A DNA stretch of 64,000 nt from Flavobacterium tistrianum (GTDB lineage: Bacteria; Bacteroidota; Bacteroidia; Flavobacteriales; Flavobacteriaceae). A model generated the notes under the pieces. It was not told where the DNA came from. It searched no databases and saw only the letters and a program-made list of their open reading frames with translations. This document shows, piece after piece, positions 1 through 8,886 of the stretch (positions within the stretch are counted from its first letter, which is position 1; the number at the start of each line of letters is the position of its first letter). The position numbers and the translations under genes are program-made. The stretch is from NCBI RefSeq assembly GCF_003254545.1, contig NZ_QJRH01000073.1, positions 1-64,000 on the forward strand, in the 5' to 3' direction.

Positions 1-1829
1 AGAATTTAATTACTGCAGGAACCGACGGAGGAAGCTTTGTTGACCATGCGGCAGTTACGGCAAATGAAACCGTTACCACAATTACTCCTGCTGTCACTGC
101 AGGAAATGCAATAGCAAGCTATTCAAACGAGAAAGGTATCCCAGTTTCAATTCAGGAAACGATAACGGCACAGTCCCAAAATCCTGCTACGGGAGATATA
201 TCTTACACAAATGAAGCGGGAAAAGTTTCGACATCAAAAGTTATAAGCGCTGATGCAGGGAATTTAATTACTGCAGGAACCGACGGAGGAAGCTTTGTTG
301 ACCATGTGGCAGTTACGGCAAACGAAACCGTTACGTCTGTAACTCCTGTTGTCACTGCAGGAAATGCAATAGCAAGCTATTCTAACGAGGAAGGGATTCC
401 GGTTTCAATTCAGGAAACAGTAACATCTCTGTCTTACGATCCAACAACTAGTTCATTAAGTTATAGTAGCGAAAATGGAACTACAACTCCCTTTGATTTA
501 AGTGGGCTAAAATCTTTAGTAACTGCTGGAGCTAATGTTACAATTACTGGTGATGGTAAAACAGGAACTCCATACATCATAAACTCTCCAGTTGAAACTG
601 CATTATTGACACCTAGTACACCTATTGTAGCATCTGCGACAACAATTGCGGTACCTTCTACTAATGTGCAAGGGGCTATTGGAGATTTAGCTACAGAATT
701 AAAGCAAAAATGGGATATTAGAGGTAATTTAGGTACAAATGCAAATACAAATTTTATTGGAACAAGAGATGACAATGATTTAGTTTTTAGACGCAATAAT
801 GTTAGAAGTGGTTTGTTGAGCTTATATAACACTTCTTTCGGAGTTAATGCTTTAAACCCATCATCTACCGGTGCTAATAATACAGCATTTGGTTCTAGTG
901 CTTTGAATCTTAATACTACTGGATCATTAAATACTGCAATTGGGGCAGAAGCACTAAAAAGTAATACTACAGGACAATGGAATACAGCAATTGGTTATGG
1001 AGCTTTAGCTTTTAATACAAACGGGCAGCAAAATATAGCAGTAGGAACAAAAGTTCTATTTAATAATGGTTCAGGTTCTGCTAATATTGGTATTGGTATA
1101 AATACAATGAATGCGAATGTTTCTGGGAATGATAATATTGGCGTTGGAAATTATGCAACGAACTTAAATAAAACTGGGAGCGGTAACATTGCATTTGGGA
1201 CTAATGCATTAAGATATTCAGATGTTGGAAATAACAACATTGCCATTGGAACAAACAGTGGGGCGTTCATTGGCGTATCTGGAGGTGCTCTTGCAACTTT
1301 AGTAGATAACTCTATTTTTATTGGTATAAATACATTAGTTAATGCTGATGGAAATACTAATCAAATTGTGATAGGAAATAACGCGGTGAGTAGAGGGAGC
1401 AATACTATTCAGTTAGGAAATGCTCAAGTAACTGGTGTATATACAAGTGGTTCAATGACAGCTAGCGCATTTTTGACAAGCTCAGACAAACGTCTTAAGA
1501 ATAATATAAATGACAGTTCTTTTGGTTTGAATTTTATAAACAAATTGCGACCTGTAACGTATTTTATGAATAATGAAAGTACTAATCTGAGGTCTGGTTT
1601 TATTGCTCAAGAAGTTGAAGCAGCGGCAAATAGTTTAAACTATGAATTTAGTGGTGTTTCTAAACCAGCTAATGCAAATGATTTTTATAGCCTAAATTAC
1701 GCAACTTTTGTCGTTCCTTTAGTAAAAGCAGTTCAAGAACAACAAAATATTATTGAGGATCAATATAAAAAAATCAATGATTTAGAGAGCAGATTAAAAC
1801 GATTAGAAACATTATTAGATAAACAATAA
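1..1829 (+). CDS. Repeat-rich surface protein with YadA-like head repeats and C-terminal peptidase S74 domain (5' end cut by window)
   Basis: The frame is open from the first bases of the window (frame of position 3), so the gene starts upstream and an internal GTG at 306 is not its start. The visible N-terminal part repeats an approximately 86-residue unit (NLITAGTDGGSF...). It is followed by a QKWDIRGN... segment and by YadA-head-like repeats built on NTAIG/NIAIG-type cores (about 826-1290). The C-terminus is a peptidase S74 intramolecular chaperone domain. SSDKRLKNN carries Ser (codon 1482-1484) and Lys five residues later, the spacing of the self-cleavage dyad in this family. The last 30 residues look like a coiled coil. 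The next gene encodes a full-length paralogue, so this is a tandem duplication. The role is inferred to be a trimeric fibre or adhesin that trims its own chaperone; secretion route unknown. Confidence 0.85.
   Translation, partial: NLITAGTDGGSFVDHAAVTANETVTTITPAVTAGNAIASYSNEKGIPVSIQETITAQSQNPATGDISYTNEAGKVSTSKVISADAGNLITAGTDGGSFVDHVAVTANETVTSVTPVVTAGNAIASYSNEEGIPVSIQETVTSLSYDPTTSSLSYSSENGTTTPFDLSGLKSLVTAGANVTITGDGKTGTPYIINSPVETALLTPSTPIVASATTIAVPSTNVQGAIGDLATELKQKWDIRGNLGTNANTNFIGTRDDNDLVFRRNNVRSGLLSLYNTSFGVNALNPSSTGANNTAFGSSALNLNTTGSLNTAIGAEALKSNTTGQWNTAIGYGALAFNTNGQQNIAVGTKVLFNNGSGSANIGIGINTMNANVSGNDNIGVGNYATNLNKTGSGNIAFGTNALRYSDVGNNNIAIGTNSGAFIGVSGGALATLVDNSIFIGINTLVNADGNTNQIVIGNNAVSRGSNTIQLGNAQVTGVYTSGSMTASAFLTSSDKRLKNNINDSSFGLNFINKLRPVTYFMNNESTNLRSGFIAQEVEAAANSLNYEFSGVSKPANANDFYSLNYATFVVPLVKAVQEQQNIIEDQYKKINDLESRLKRLETLLDKQ
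3..423 (+). repeat. In-frame 258-bp tandem repeat inside the S74 gene
   Basis: The block beginning AATTTAATTACTGCAGG at 3 recurs at 261, a 258-bp (86-codon) period. The copies match closely over about 163 bases (3-165 and 261-423) and then diverge. More copies probably lie upstream of the window. The repeat encodes the NLITAGTDGGSF...SIQET segment. Confidence 0.85.
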
Positions 1830-2464
1830 GTACTAATAAATTTCTGAATGATTTTTTAATTTATAGATTAAAAAGAGGAATTCAACTTCCTCTTTTTTAT
1901 TTTCTGCACATACAAACATACCAACTACTACTTTAGGTGACAACAATAATCTATTGGCTGCTTTAAAAGCTAAAATGGAAAAAACTGAGAAAAATAATTA
2001 TTAAGTTTTTATAAATAGAAAGTTCCATAGTAATGTGAGACTTTTATTTTATATTAAAAAATATTGCTGGATTTTTCAATTTCTGGCATCAATGTATTAT
2101 ATTTTTTTTGTAAGTTTATAGTATTGAAAAACAATTAGTTATGTTTTTTTTTTTTATGATAAACTGCTTGAATGATCTGATTTTATATATTTTATAGATA
2201 ATTCATTCAATGTTTTTCTGAATTAACTTATTGGGTAGCTTTGTTATTTAGGTTCAATTAAATCAATATTAATCTTGTCATTAACAAAAATAATTACATT
2301 TTAAGAAACTCACTATTTATGCCTATAAACATCTAATTATATCTCCCTTTAAAAATTCCAGTTTTTTGATTTCTGTATTTCTTTTATGAATATGTAATTA
2401 ATATTTTGATTATGATATTATAAAATTTTCTCCTGTTTTATTTTATTAATTTAAATCAAAATCT
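1830..2464. other. Intergenic region between the two S74 genes
   Basis: It holds a terminator hairpin at 1871-1899. A short open frame (1867-2004) ends with a plausible protein C-terminus (GDNNNLLAALKAKMEK...) but has no good start; it may be a gene remnant. A TAGCTTTG box at 2236-2243 could be a -7 element for the next gene with a long leader. The rest is very AT-rich and I see nothing else. Confidence 0.6.
1871..1899 (+). terminator. Rho-independent terminator after the first S74 gene
   Basis: AAAAGAGGAA (1871-1880) pairs with TTCCTCTTTT (1887-1896) across a 6-nt loop, followed by T-rich sequence, 42 bp after the stop codon. Confidence 0.8.
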
Positions 2465-5400
2465 ATGAAAATTAAACTTTTACTTTTATTCATTATTTTT
2501 AGAGGTTTATGTAATGCACAAGTTGGAATTGGAACTCCTTTACCAAATAATTCTTCTCAACTGGATGTCGTTGCTGCTAATAGGGGAATTTTAATTACGA
2601 GAGTTCAGCTGCAAAGTACAACTAGCATGAGTCCAATTATTAATGCAGGTTCGTTACCATCAAGTCTTTTGGTTTTTAATGAAGCAACAGCTGGTACATC
2701 GCCATTAAATGTTACTCCAGGTTATTACTATTGGTTTAATAATAAATGGAACAGGGTAGTGATTTCTTCTGAGACTACAATTCCAGAAGGATCAGTGATT
2801 TATAATCCTGTTACGAACACATTTTCTTATATTGATCAAAATGGAAATCAGCAGACAATTAATTTTCAGGATATAGTAAAAGATAGTGAGACGATTACAA
2901 CTCTGGTTAATGCTGTAGATGGCAAACATACCTACACCAATGAAAATAATACAGTAACTGTAATCGACGTAGTGAGCGATGTAACCAATAATGCCTCTAC
3001 TATATTTAATAATCCAGCGGTTGTAACCGAGCTGACAAACATCATTAAAAACGATGAAACTTTGACCAGTCTGGTTTATGATGCTACGGGAAATACACTT
3101 ACTTATACTCCAGAAAATGGAGTGCCTACTGTTGTGAATTTATTAAATTTAGTTCAGGGTGCCGAAACTCAGACAAGTTTGATATACGATTCAACAGCTC
3201 AAACGCTTACTTATAATCCGGAAAATGGAATTCCGACAATAATAAATTTATCCAATCTGGTAAAAGGTTCAGAAACGATTACAACTTTGTCCAACGCTAC
3301 TGACGGTAAGCATACCTACACCAATGAAAATAATACAGTAACTGTAATCGACGTAGTGGGTGATGTAACAAATAATGCTTCTACTATATTTAATAATCCA
3401 GCGGTTGTAACCGAGCTGACAAACATCATTAAAAACGATGAAACTTTGACCAGTCTGGTTTATGATGCTACGGGAAATACACTTACTTATACTCCAGAAA
3501 ATGGAGTGCCTACTGTTGTGAACTTATTAAATTTAGTTCAGGGTGCCGAAACTCAGACCAGTTTGATATACGATTCAACAGCTCAAACGCTTACTTATAA
3601 TCCGGAAAATGGAATTCCGACAATAATAAATTTATCCAATCTGGTAAAAGGTTCAGAAACGATTACAGCCGTAACTCCTGTTGTTACCACTGGAAATACA
3701 ATAGCAAATTATTCTAACGAAGTGGGAACTTCAGTTGCAATTCAGGAAACAATAACTACACAATCTCAAAATCTTACCACTGGAGATATAAGCTATACAA
3801 ACGAAGCAGGAACAATTTCTGCATCAAAAATTGTAAGTGCTAATTCAGGCAATTTAATCACAGTTGGAACCGACGGAGGAAGTTTTATTGATAATGCTGC
3901 AATTGTGGCAAATCAAACAGTTACGACAATAACTCCAATTATAACTGCAGGAAATGTAATAGCCCAGTATGTTAATGAAGCTGGAGGAACACCAGTAGAT
4001 ATAAGAGAGACCACAACCAAAATTACTCCAGTCGTACTAAGTGGAAATATAATTGCTAATTATTATAATGAAGAAGGTTTACAAGAGAATATTCAGGAAA
4101 CGCTAACATCTTTATCTTATGACTCAGCAACTAGCACATTAAGCTATAGTAATGAAAATGGTACAGCAACTCCTCTTGATTTAAGTGGTTTAAAATCTTC
4201 AATCACAGCTGGAGACAATGTTACAATTACTGGAAATGGAGAAACAGCGACTCCATATACAATTAATTCTCCTATTGAAACAGCGTTACTAACACCTAGT
4301 ACAGCTATTATAGCCTCTGCAACAACGGTTGCTGTTCCTTCGACAAATGTGCAAGGGGCAGTAGAAGATTTAGCAACAGAATTAAAACAAAAATGGGATA
4401 TAAGAGGAAATTCAGCCACAGTAGCTGGTATAAATTTTCTAGGTACTACAGATAATGTTGATTTAGTTTTTAAACGAAACAACATTCAAAGTGGTCTTTT
4501 AAGCACAAACAATACTTCTTTTGGAGTTGGAGCTAATCAGGATTCGGGAGGAAATTCAAATGTTGCAATTGGAACTTCAAGTTTAAATTTAAATAATAGA
4601 GGAAATTATAATACTGTATTAGGTTATAATGCGTTAGCAAAAAGTGTTAGCGGAAGTTTTAATGTTGCCATTGGAACTAATTCATTATCAAATAGTACTG
4701 TTAATAATAATACAGCAATAGGTTATAGTGCACTAATTGAAAATACTATAGGAACTAGGAATGTGGCAATTGGAGTTTTGACTCTTTCTTCAAATACAAC
4801 AGGGAGCAATAATATTTCAATTGCAGATTTTTCTCTTGGTGCTAATACAACAGGAAGTAATAATATAGCATCAGGACTTAATGCACTTGAATCAAATACA
4901 ACTGGGAATTACAATATAGCCACTGGTGTAGAAGCTATGATAGCCAATCAGACAGGGAGCTTAAATGTTGCAATTGGTTATCGAGCCTTGGCAAATAATT
5001 CAGTAGGGAACAATAATACGGGCATAGGAAATAGTGCTGGTAATAGTGGTAGCACAGGAAGCAATAATACAGCCTTAGGAGATTCTGCATTATATTCAAA
5101 TTTTTCAGGAGGCAATAATACAGTTATGGGAGCTAATGCTTTATATGGTAATGCAAATGGCTCAGGAAACGTAGCAATCGGGTTTGAAAGCGGAAGATAT
5201 TTTGGTGCTTCGGGAACGAATAATTTAAACACAGTTAATAATTCTGTTTATGTGGGCAATCAGATAAGAGCACTTAACAATTTTGCTACTAATGAAGTTG
5301 TTATTGGTTACGCAGCTCTTGGTAGAGGAAATAATACTGTACAGATAGGAAATGATGTTATGACAAGCATTGGTGGTCAGGTGGCATGGTCCAATCCTTC

Positions 5401-5749
5401 AGATTTACGTTTAAAAAAAGATATAAAAACGAGTTCTTTTGGTATAAATTTCATCAATAAACTTCGTCCTGTTACCTATCATCTTAAAAAAGGAACAACC
5501 GATTTGCAATCGGGGTTTATTGCTCAAGAGGTAGAGTCTGCAGCGAATTCTATTGGTTACGAATTTAGTGGAATTGTTAAGCCTGCAACTGATAAAGATT
5601 TTTATAGTCTTCGTTACTCAGAATTTGTTGTTCCGCTTGTAAAAGCTGTACAAGAACAGCAGTTGGTAATTGAAAAACAAAGTCAAAAAATTACTGATCT
5701 TGAAACTCGTTTACAACGTTTAGAAGAAGTAGTTAATAAATTAAAGTAA
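2465..5749 (+). CDS. Secreted repeat protein with YadA-like head repeats and self-cleaving peptidase S74 domain
   Basis: This 1094-residue protein starts with a signal peptide (MKIKLLLLFIIFRGLCNA before QVGIG). An N-terminal region of about 120 residues precedes two near-identical 128-residue repeats (about residues 143-398). VTPVVT-type repeats come next, shared with the upstream paralogue. Head-like repeats with NVAIG/NTAIG cores at roughly 20-25 residue spacing cover about residues 680-920. The S74 chaperone domain has SDLRLKKDI, with Ser979 and Lys984 at the dyad spacing known for this family, so cleavage before Ser979 is expected. The tail (from about 1060) is a coiled coil. Known S74 domains trimerise fibrous proteins and then release themselves; a surface adhesin or fibre is inferred. 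There is no T9SS sorting domain of its own. The T9SS type B protein begins 6 bp downstream and is probably co-transcribed. Confidence 0.88.
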   Translation: MKIKLLLLFIIFRGLCNAQVGIGTPLPNNSSQLDVVAANRGILITRVQLQSTTSMSPIINAGSLPSSLLVFNEATAGTSPLNVTPGYYYWFNNKWNRVVISSETTIPEGSVIYNPVTNTFSYIDQNGNQQTINFQDIVKDSETITTLVNAVDGKHTYTNENNTVTVIDVVSDVTNNASTIFNNPAVVTELTNIIKNDETLTSLVYDATGNTLTYTPENGVPTVVNLLNLVQGAETQTSLIYDSTAQTLTYNPENGIPTIINLSNLVKGSETITTLSNATDGKHTYTNENNTVTVIDVVGDVTNNASTIFNNPAVVTELTNIIKNDETLTSLVYDATGNTLTYTPENGVPTVVNLLNLVQGAETQTSLIYDSTAQTLTYNPENGIPTIINLSNLVKGSETITAVTPVVTTGNTIANYSNEVGTSVAIQETITTQSQNLTTGDISYTNEAGTISASKIVSANSGNLITVGTDGGSFIDNAAIVANQTVTTITPIITAGNVIAQYVNEAGGTPVDIRETTTKITPVVLSGNIIANYYNEEGLQENIQETLTSLSYDSATSTLSYSNENGTATPLDLSGLKSSITAGDNVTITGNGETATPYTINSPIETALLTPSTAIIASATTVAVPSTNVQGAVEDLATELKQKWDIRGNSATVAGINFLGTTDNVDLVFKRNNIQSGLLSTNNTSFGVGANQDSGGNSNVAIGTSSLNLNNRGNYNTVLGYNALAKSVSGSFNVAIGTNSLSNSTVNNNTAIGYSALIENTIGTRNVAIGVLTLSSNTTGSNNISIADFSLGANTTGSNNIASGLNALESNTTGNYNIATGVEAMIANQTGSLNVAIGYRALANNSVGNNNTGIGNSAGNSGSTGSNNTALGDSALYSNFSGGNNTVMGANALYGNANGSGNVAIGFESGRYFGASGTNNLNTVNNSVYVGNQIRALNNFATNEVVIGYAALGRGNNTVQIGNDVMTSIGGQVAWSNPSDLRLKKDIKTSSFGINFINKLRPVTYHLKKGTTDLQSGFIAQEVESAANSIGYEFSGIVKPATDKDFYSLRYSEFVVPLVKAVQEQQLVIEKQSQKITDLETRLQRLEEVVNKLK
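2891..3658 (+). repeat. Two tandem in-frame 384-bp repeats
   Basis: ACGATTACAA at 2891 recurs at 3275, and the start of the unit recurs again at 3659, giving an exact 384-bp (128-codon) period. Copies 2891-3274 and 3275-3658 differ at only a few bases, so they look recently duplicated or homogenised. Confidence 0.9.
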
Positions 5750-5755
5750 GAAATT

Positions 5756-6988
5756 ATGAATAAAATAGTAATATACTTGCTTGTATTATCAATATGCTGC
5801 ATAGAGAAAATAAATTCGCAGACTTCAAACATAGGTGAGTTAACAGTTGCATCAAATACGATACTATCTACGATACAATCTTTTGATAATAAAACAACAG
5901 GAAATTTTGTAAACGACGGAACTTTTTATGTTTATGCTGATTTCAATAATGATGGGTTGGTGACTTTTTCTCAAAATTTGACTACAGGATTAACTTATTT
6001 TAAAGGAAGCTCTGCGGCACAAACTATTTCTGGAGAATCATTGAGCGAATTATATAATGTAAGATTCGAAAATAATTTTATTCAGCCAGCCTTTTTATTG
6101 TCTGGAGATATTAGTGTTTTTGGCAATTCTGATTTCTTTTATGGAATTGTAGATAATGTAAGTCAGCCTGGGAATTTTTTGTTTGAAGAAAAAGCCATAC
6201 ATAAAAATACAAGCAATAATAGTTATGTTGCGGGTTACGTAGAAAGAAATAAAAATAATCAGTTTGAATTTCCTATCGGTGATGGAGGTTTTTTTAGACC
6301 TTCTGCGATAAGTCAAAGCAATTCGTCTACTAATTTTTTTAGCAGTAGGTATTATCTAAAAGATTCAAATGCTTTACATCCTCACAATCAGAAAGATCCC
6401 TTAATTCAGATTATTGATCAACCTGAATATTGGAGCTTCGAAAGCAATCAGAATCCTGTAGATATTGCACTCACTTTATCTTGGAATGAAGAAACAACTC
6501 CAGACCAAATCATTAATGGCGCTTCTGGAACGCAATTAGCAATTGTAAGATGGGATGAAACGGCAAATAAATGGATGTTTTATGCAACTGCTGTAGATGA
6601 AAGCAATAAAATAGCAACTGCATCTATTGATAATGATGGGATATTTACTCTTGGGCGAATTTTATCTAATTCTTCTAACGATATTATAGTACACAACGCC
6701 ATCTCTGCAAACGAGGATGGTAAAAATGATTATTTGCAAATAGACGGAATTTCTAATTTTCCTAATAATAAACTCGAAATATATAATCGTTGGGGCGTAA
6801 AAGTATTTTCAACAACAGGTTATGGAATTGATAATAATTTCTTTTACGGATATTCTGATGGAAGGGCAACAGTAAAAAAATCCAGTATATTGCCAGACGG
6901 AACTTATTTTTACATACTTAGTTATGAGGCTGCAAATGCTGTTTGGAAAGAAAAGGCAGGGTACCTTTATCTTACTTCATCTAATTAA
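5756..6988 (+). CDS. Secreted protein with T9SS type B (gliding-associated) C-terminal sorting domain
   Basis: This 410-residue protein has an N-terminal signal peptide (MNKIVIYLLVLSICCIEK..., cleavage near NSQ). The middle is a beta-rich region I do not recognise. The last ~95 residues match the type B T9SS sorting domain: ISANEDGKNDYLQIDGI, LEIYNRWGVKVF, LPDGTYFYIL and a final GYLYL strand. Proteins with this domain cross the outer membrane by the type IX system and are attached or released at the surface. The gene starts 6 bp after the S74 gene, so joint expression and a shared surface role are likely (inference). It is shorter than SprB-type adhesins and shows no adhesin repeats. Confidence 0.82.
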   Translation: MNKIVIYLLVLSICCIEKINSQTSNIGELTVASNTILSTIQSFDNKTTGNFVNDGTFYVYADFNNDGLVTFSQNLTTGLTYFKGSSAAQTISGESLSELYNVRFENNFIQPAFLLSGDISVFGNSDFFYGIVDNVSQPGNFLFEEKAIHKNTSNNSYVAGYVERNKNNQFEFPIGDGGFFRPSAISQSNSSTNFFSSRYYLKDSNALHPHNQKDPLIQIIDQPEYWSFESNQNPVDIALTLSWNEETTPDQIINGASGTQLAIVRWDETANKWMFYATAVDESNKIATASIDNDGIFTLGRILSNSSNDIIVHNAISANEDGKNDYLQIDGISNFPNNKLEIYNRWGVKVFSTTGYGIDNNFFYGYSDGRATVKKSSILPDGTYFYILSYEAANAVWKEKAGYLYLTSSN

Positions 6989-7055
6989 ATTTGGTTGTTT
7001 TAATTTTGAATGTTTTGAATAAAAGAATTCATATACAACTAAATATTTTAATGCA

Positions 7056-7583
7056 CTATCTTGAAGCTAATAATTTTGATTCTTCTGGTGTAAACTGAGG
7101 AACAATTGCATACGAAGTTATATTAGCCATTTTTATCTCATCTAATATATCTACAAGATTTCCATAATTAGATTTTTCTGTTGGTTTTATAATGACTGTA
7201 ACTCCTCTTCCTGGTCTACCAAGTCTTGCTGAATATTCTAAAACCATTTTATTTTTTTCTATTAGCTCTTTTCGTATTCCATTTTTCTCATAGTTAACTT
7301 CTTTAGGGGCTTGTATAGGAAATGCTAGTAGTCCATGGTAAGTTATTATTTTGTCGTTTTTATCAAGTAATAAAGTTAAAACAATATTTTCGTCGGGTTT
7401 GTTACATTCAGGCTCAGGACCGCAACCTCCTCTTCCAGAATATAGTTCCATAAGTTTTGGCTTCGATAATTCCCCAACAACCATAAAAAATATAATCAAT
7501 AAAAAGGAAACGCTAACCATTGGAGTTAAATCTACTTTTGAGTTTAACTTTTTGCTTCTGACTTTTTGGGGTAAGTTTTTCAT
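7056..7583 (-). CDS. ExbD/TolR-like biopolymer transport protein (third of three)
   Basis: This 175-residue protein has a short basic cytoplasmic N-terminus and one membrane helix beginning VDLTPMVSVSFLLIIFFMV. The Asp at its start is the proton-path residue of ExbD/TolR. A periplasmic domain of about 130 residues follows. Family members work in a proton-driven complex with an ExbB/TolQ/MotA-type partner, and no such gene is nearby. It is the last of three tandem paralogues read from 8674 downward. A Cys pair after the helix (GGCGPEPEC) parallels pairs in the other two. An ordinary TonB energising role is possible but untested. Confidence 0.75.
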   Translation of the reverse strand: MKNLPQKVRSKKLNSKVDLTPMVSVSFLLIIFFMVVGELSKPKLMELYSGRGGCGPEPECNKPDENIVLTLLLDKNDKIITYHGLLAFPIQAPKEVNYEKNGIRKELIEKNKMVLEYSARLGRPGRGVTVIIKPTEKSNYGNLVDILDEIKMANITSYAIVPQFTPEESKLLASR

Positions 7584-7595
7584 AAGGCTTTGATA

Positions 7596-8126
7596 TTAAT
7601 TTGAAGCTAATAATTTAGATTCTTCCGGACTGAAATCACTTACAATCGCATAAGTATCTATTTTTGCAATAGCCATTTCGTCTAAAATGTCAATTAGATT
7701 TTTAAAATTACTTTTTTTGCTTGGTTTAATAATAACAATAACTCCGCTTTTGGGTTTGCCAAGAGAACTCATATATTCACTCACTTCCTTCTTTTTACGA
7801 AATACTTCTTTACGAATAACATTATTTTCAAATTTCATTTTTTTTAGAGTACTTATATCGTATTCTAGTATTCCAGAATACGTTATTATTTTGTCATCTT
7901 TATCGAGTAAAATTGTATATAAACGACTTCCTTTAATATGTCCACAAGAAAAATTTTTACATCCTGGGTCTTTATCTGGTAAACTCAAATCCATTACTTT
8001 GGATTTTGACAATTCCCCAACAACCATAAAAAATATAATCAGCAAAAAAGAAACACTGACCATTGCAGTCAAATCAACTCTTGAGTTTAACTTTCTGCTC
8101 CTAACTTTTTGAGGCAAATTTTTCAT
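7596..8126 (-). CDS. ExbD/TolR-like biopolymer transport protein (second of three)
   Basis: This 176-residue paralogue of both neighbours has a nearly identical N-terminus (MKNLPQKVRSRKLNSRVDLT) and the family Asp at the mouth of the single membrane helix. The periplasmic part contains GVIVIIKPSKKSN and ends SPEESKLLASN. A Cys pair (CKNFSC) lies shortly after the helix. It is 12 bp upstream of the third copy and 23 bp downstream of the first, so the three are probably one transcript. The sequence around the helix is more conserved than the periplasmic loop, which suggests diversified targets or heteromer formation (inference). Confidence 0.75.
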   Translation of the reverse strand: MKNLPQKVRSRKLNSRVDLTAMVSVSFLLIIFFMVVGELSKSKVMDLSLPDKDPGCKNFSCGHIKGSRLYTILLDKDDKIITYSGILEYDISTLKKMKFENNVIRKEVFRKKKEVSEYMSSLGKPKSGVIVIIKPSKKSNFKNLIDILDEMAIAKIDTYAIVSDFSPEESKLLASN

Positions 8127-8149
8127 ATAATTTTGATTACTAAGTGAGA

Positions 8150-8674
8150 CTAATTAGAGGCCAATAATTTTGATTCTTCAGCAGTAAAATCGTCAACTAT
8201 TGAATAGGTTTCAATATTGGCAATTTTCATTTCATTCACTATATTTACTAAACTGCCATAGTTTGAATACTTGCTTGGTTTTATAATAACGACAACACCA
8301 CTCATTGGCTCTCCTTCAGAAATCATATAATCTTTAATTTCTTTCTTTTTGCGAAAAACTTCTCGTCTTATATCATTTTTTTGAAATTTAAACTCTTTTG
8401 GTTTGTCTAATGGAAATTCTAACAGACCTGAATAAGTAATCATTTTACCATTTTTATCTAATAATATTGTAAACATTTGATCAGCTTTGACACATCCAAT
8501 ATTTTCTAGACAAGCATATTTCTCTGGCAGATACAAATTCATTTTTGGAGGTTTTGATAATTCGTTAACAATCATAAAAAATGCAATAAGTAAAAAAGAA
8601 ATACTAACCATTGCAGTTAAATCAACTCCTGATTTTAATTTTCTATCTCTGAATTTTTGAGCTAAATTTTTCAT
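8150..8674 (-). CDS. ExbD/TolR-like biopolymer transport protein (first of three)
   Basis: This 174-residue protein has a basic N-terminus, a single helix with the conserved Asp (GVDLTAMVSISFLLIAFFMIV) and a periplasmic domain with GVVVIIKPSKYSN. The C-terminus (TAEESKLLASN) matches its two paralogues. A Cys pair (CLENIGC) follows the helix. It is the promoter-proximal gene of the three-copy cluster. No ExbB, TonB or receptor gene lies within the visible neighbourhood, so the motor partner must be encoded elsewhere. Confidence 0.75.
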   Translation of the reverse strand: MKNLAQKFRDRKLKSGVDLTAMVSISFLLIAFFMIVNELSKPPKMNLYLPEKYACLENIGCVKADQMFTILLDKNGKMITYSGLLEFPLDKPKEFKFQKNDIRREVFRKKKEIKDYMISEGEPMSGVVVIIKPSKYSNYGSLVNIVNEMKIANIETYSIVDDFTAEESKLLASN

Positions 8675-8886
8675 AATTGATGATTTTTGTTTTTAAATTT
8701 AACAATAAAAGAAATGCAAAAATCAAATATTTTAAATTTTTTAAAGAAAAATTAAATTAAGTTAATGCCTTGTTTTGCTGGAAATTTAAAAGAGAATCTG
8801 CGCTTTTTTACATAAGATTAGTTTCATGTGAAAACCAAAACAAGTTTATAACCGTAAATGAGCTTATAACTTAAAATCATTTAAAT

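Noticed and set aside
461..832. Minus-strand frame inside the first S74 gene (and similar ones at 4144-4485 and 4978-5232)
   Set aside because: Shadow of low-complexity Thr/Ser/Asn coding sequence; the similar frame in the paralogue follows from sequence homology.
1..6988. Prophage tail module suggested by the S74 domains
   Set aside because: No other phage genes, a signal peptide on the second protein and a T9SS protein alongside argue for a surface system.
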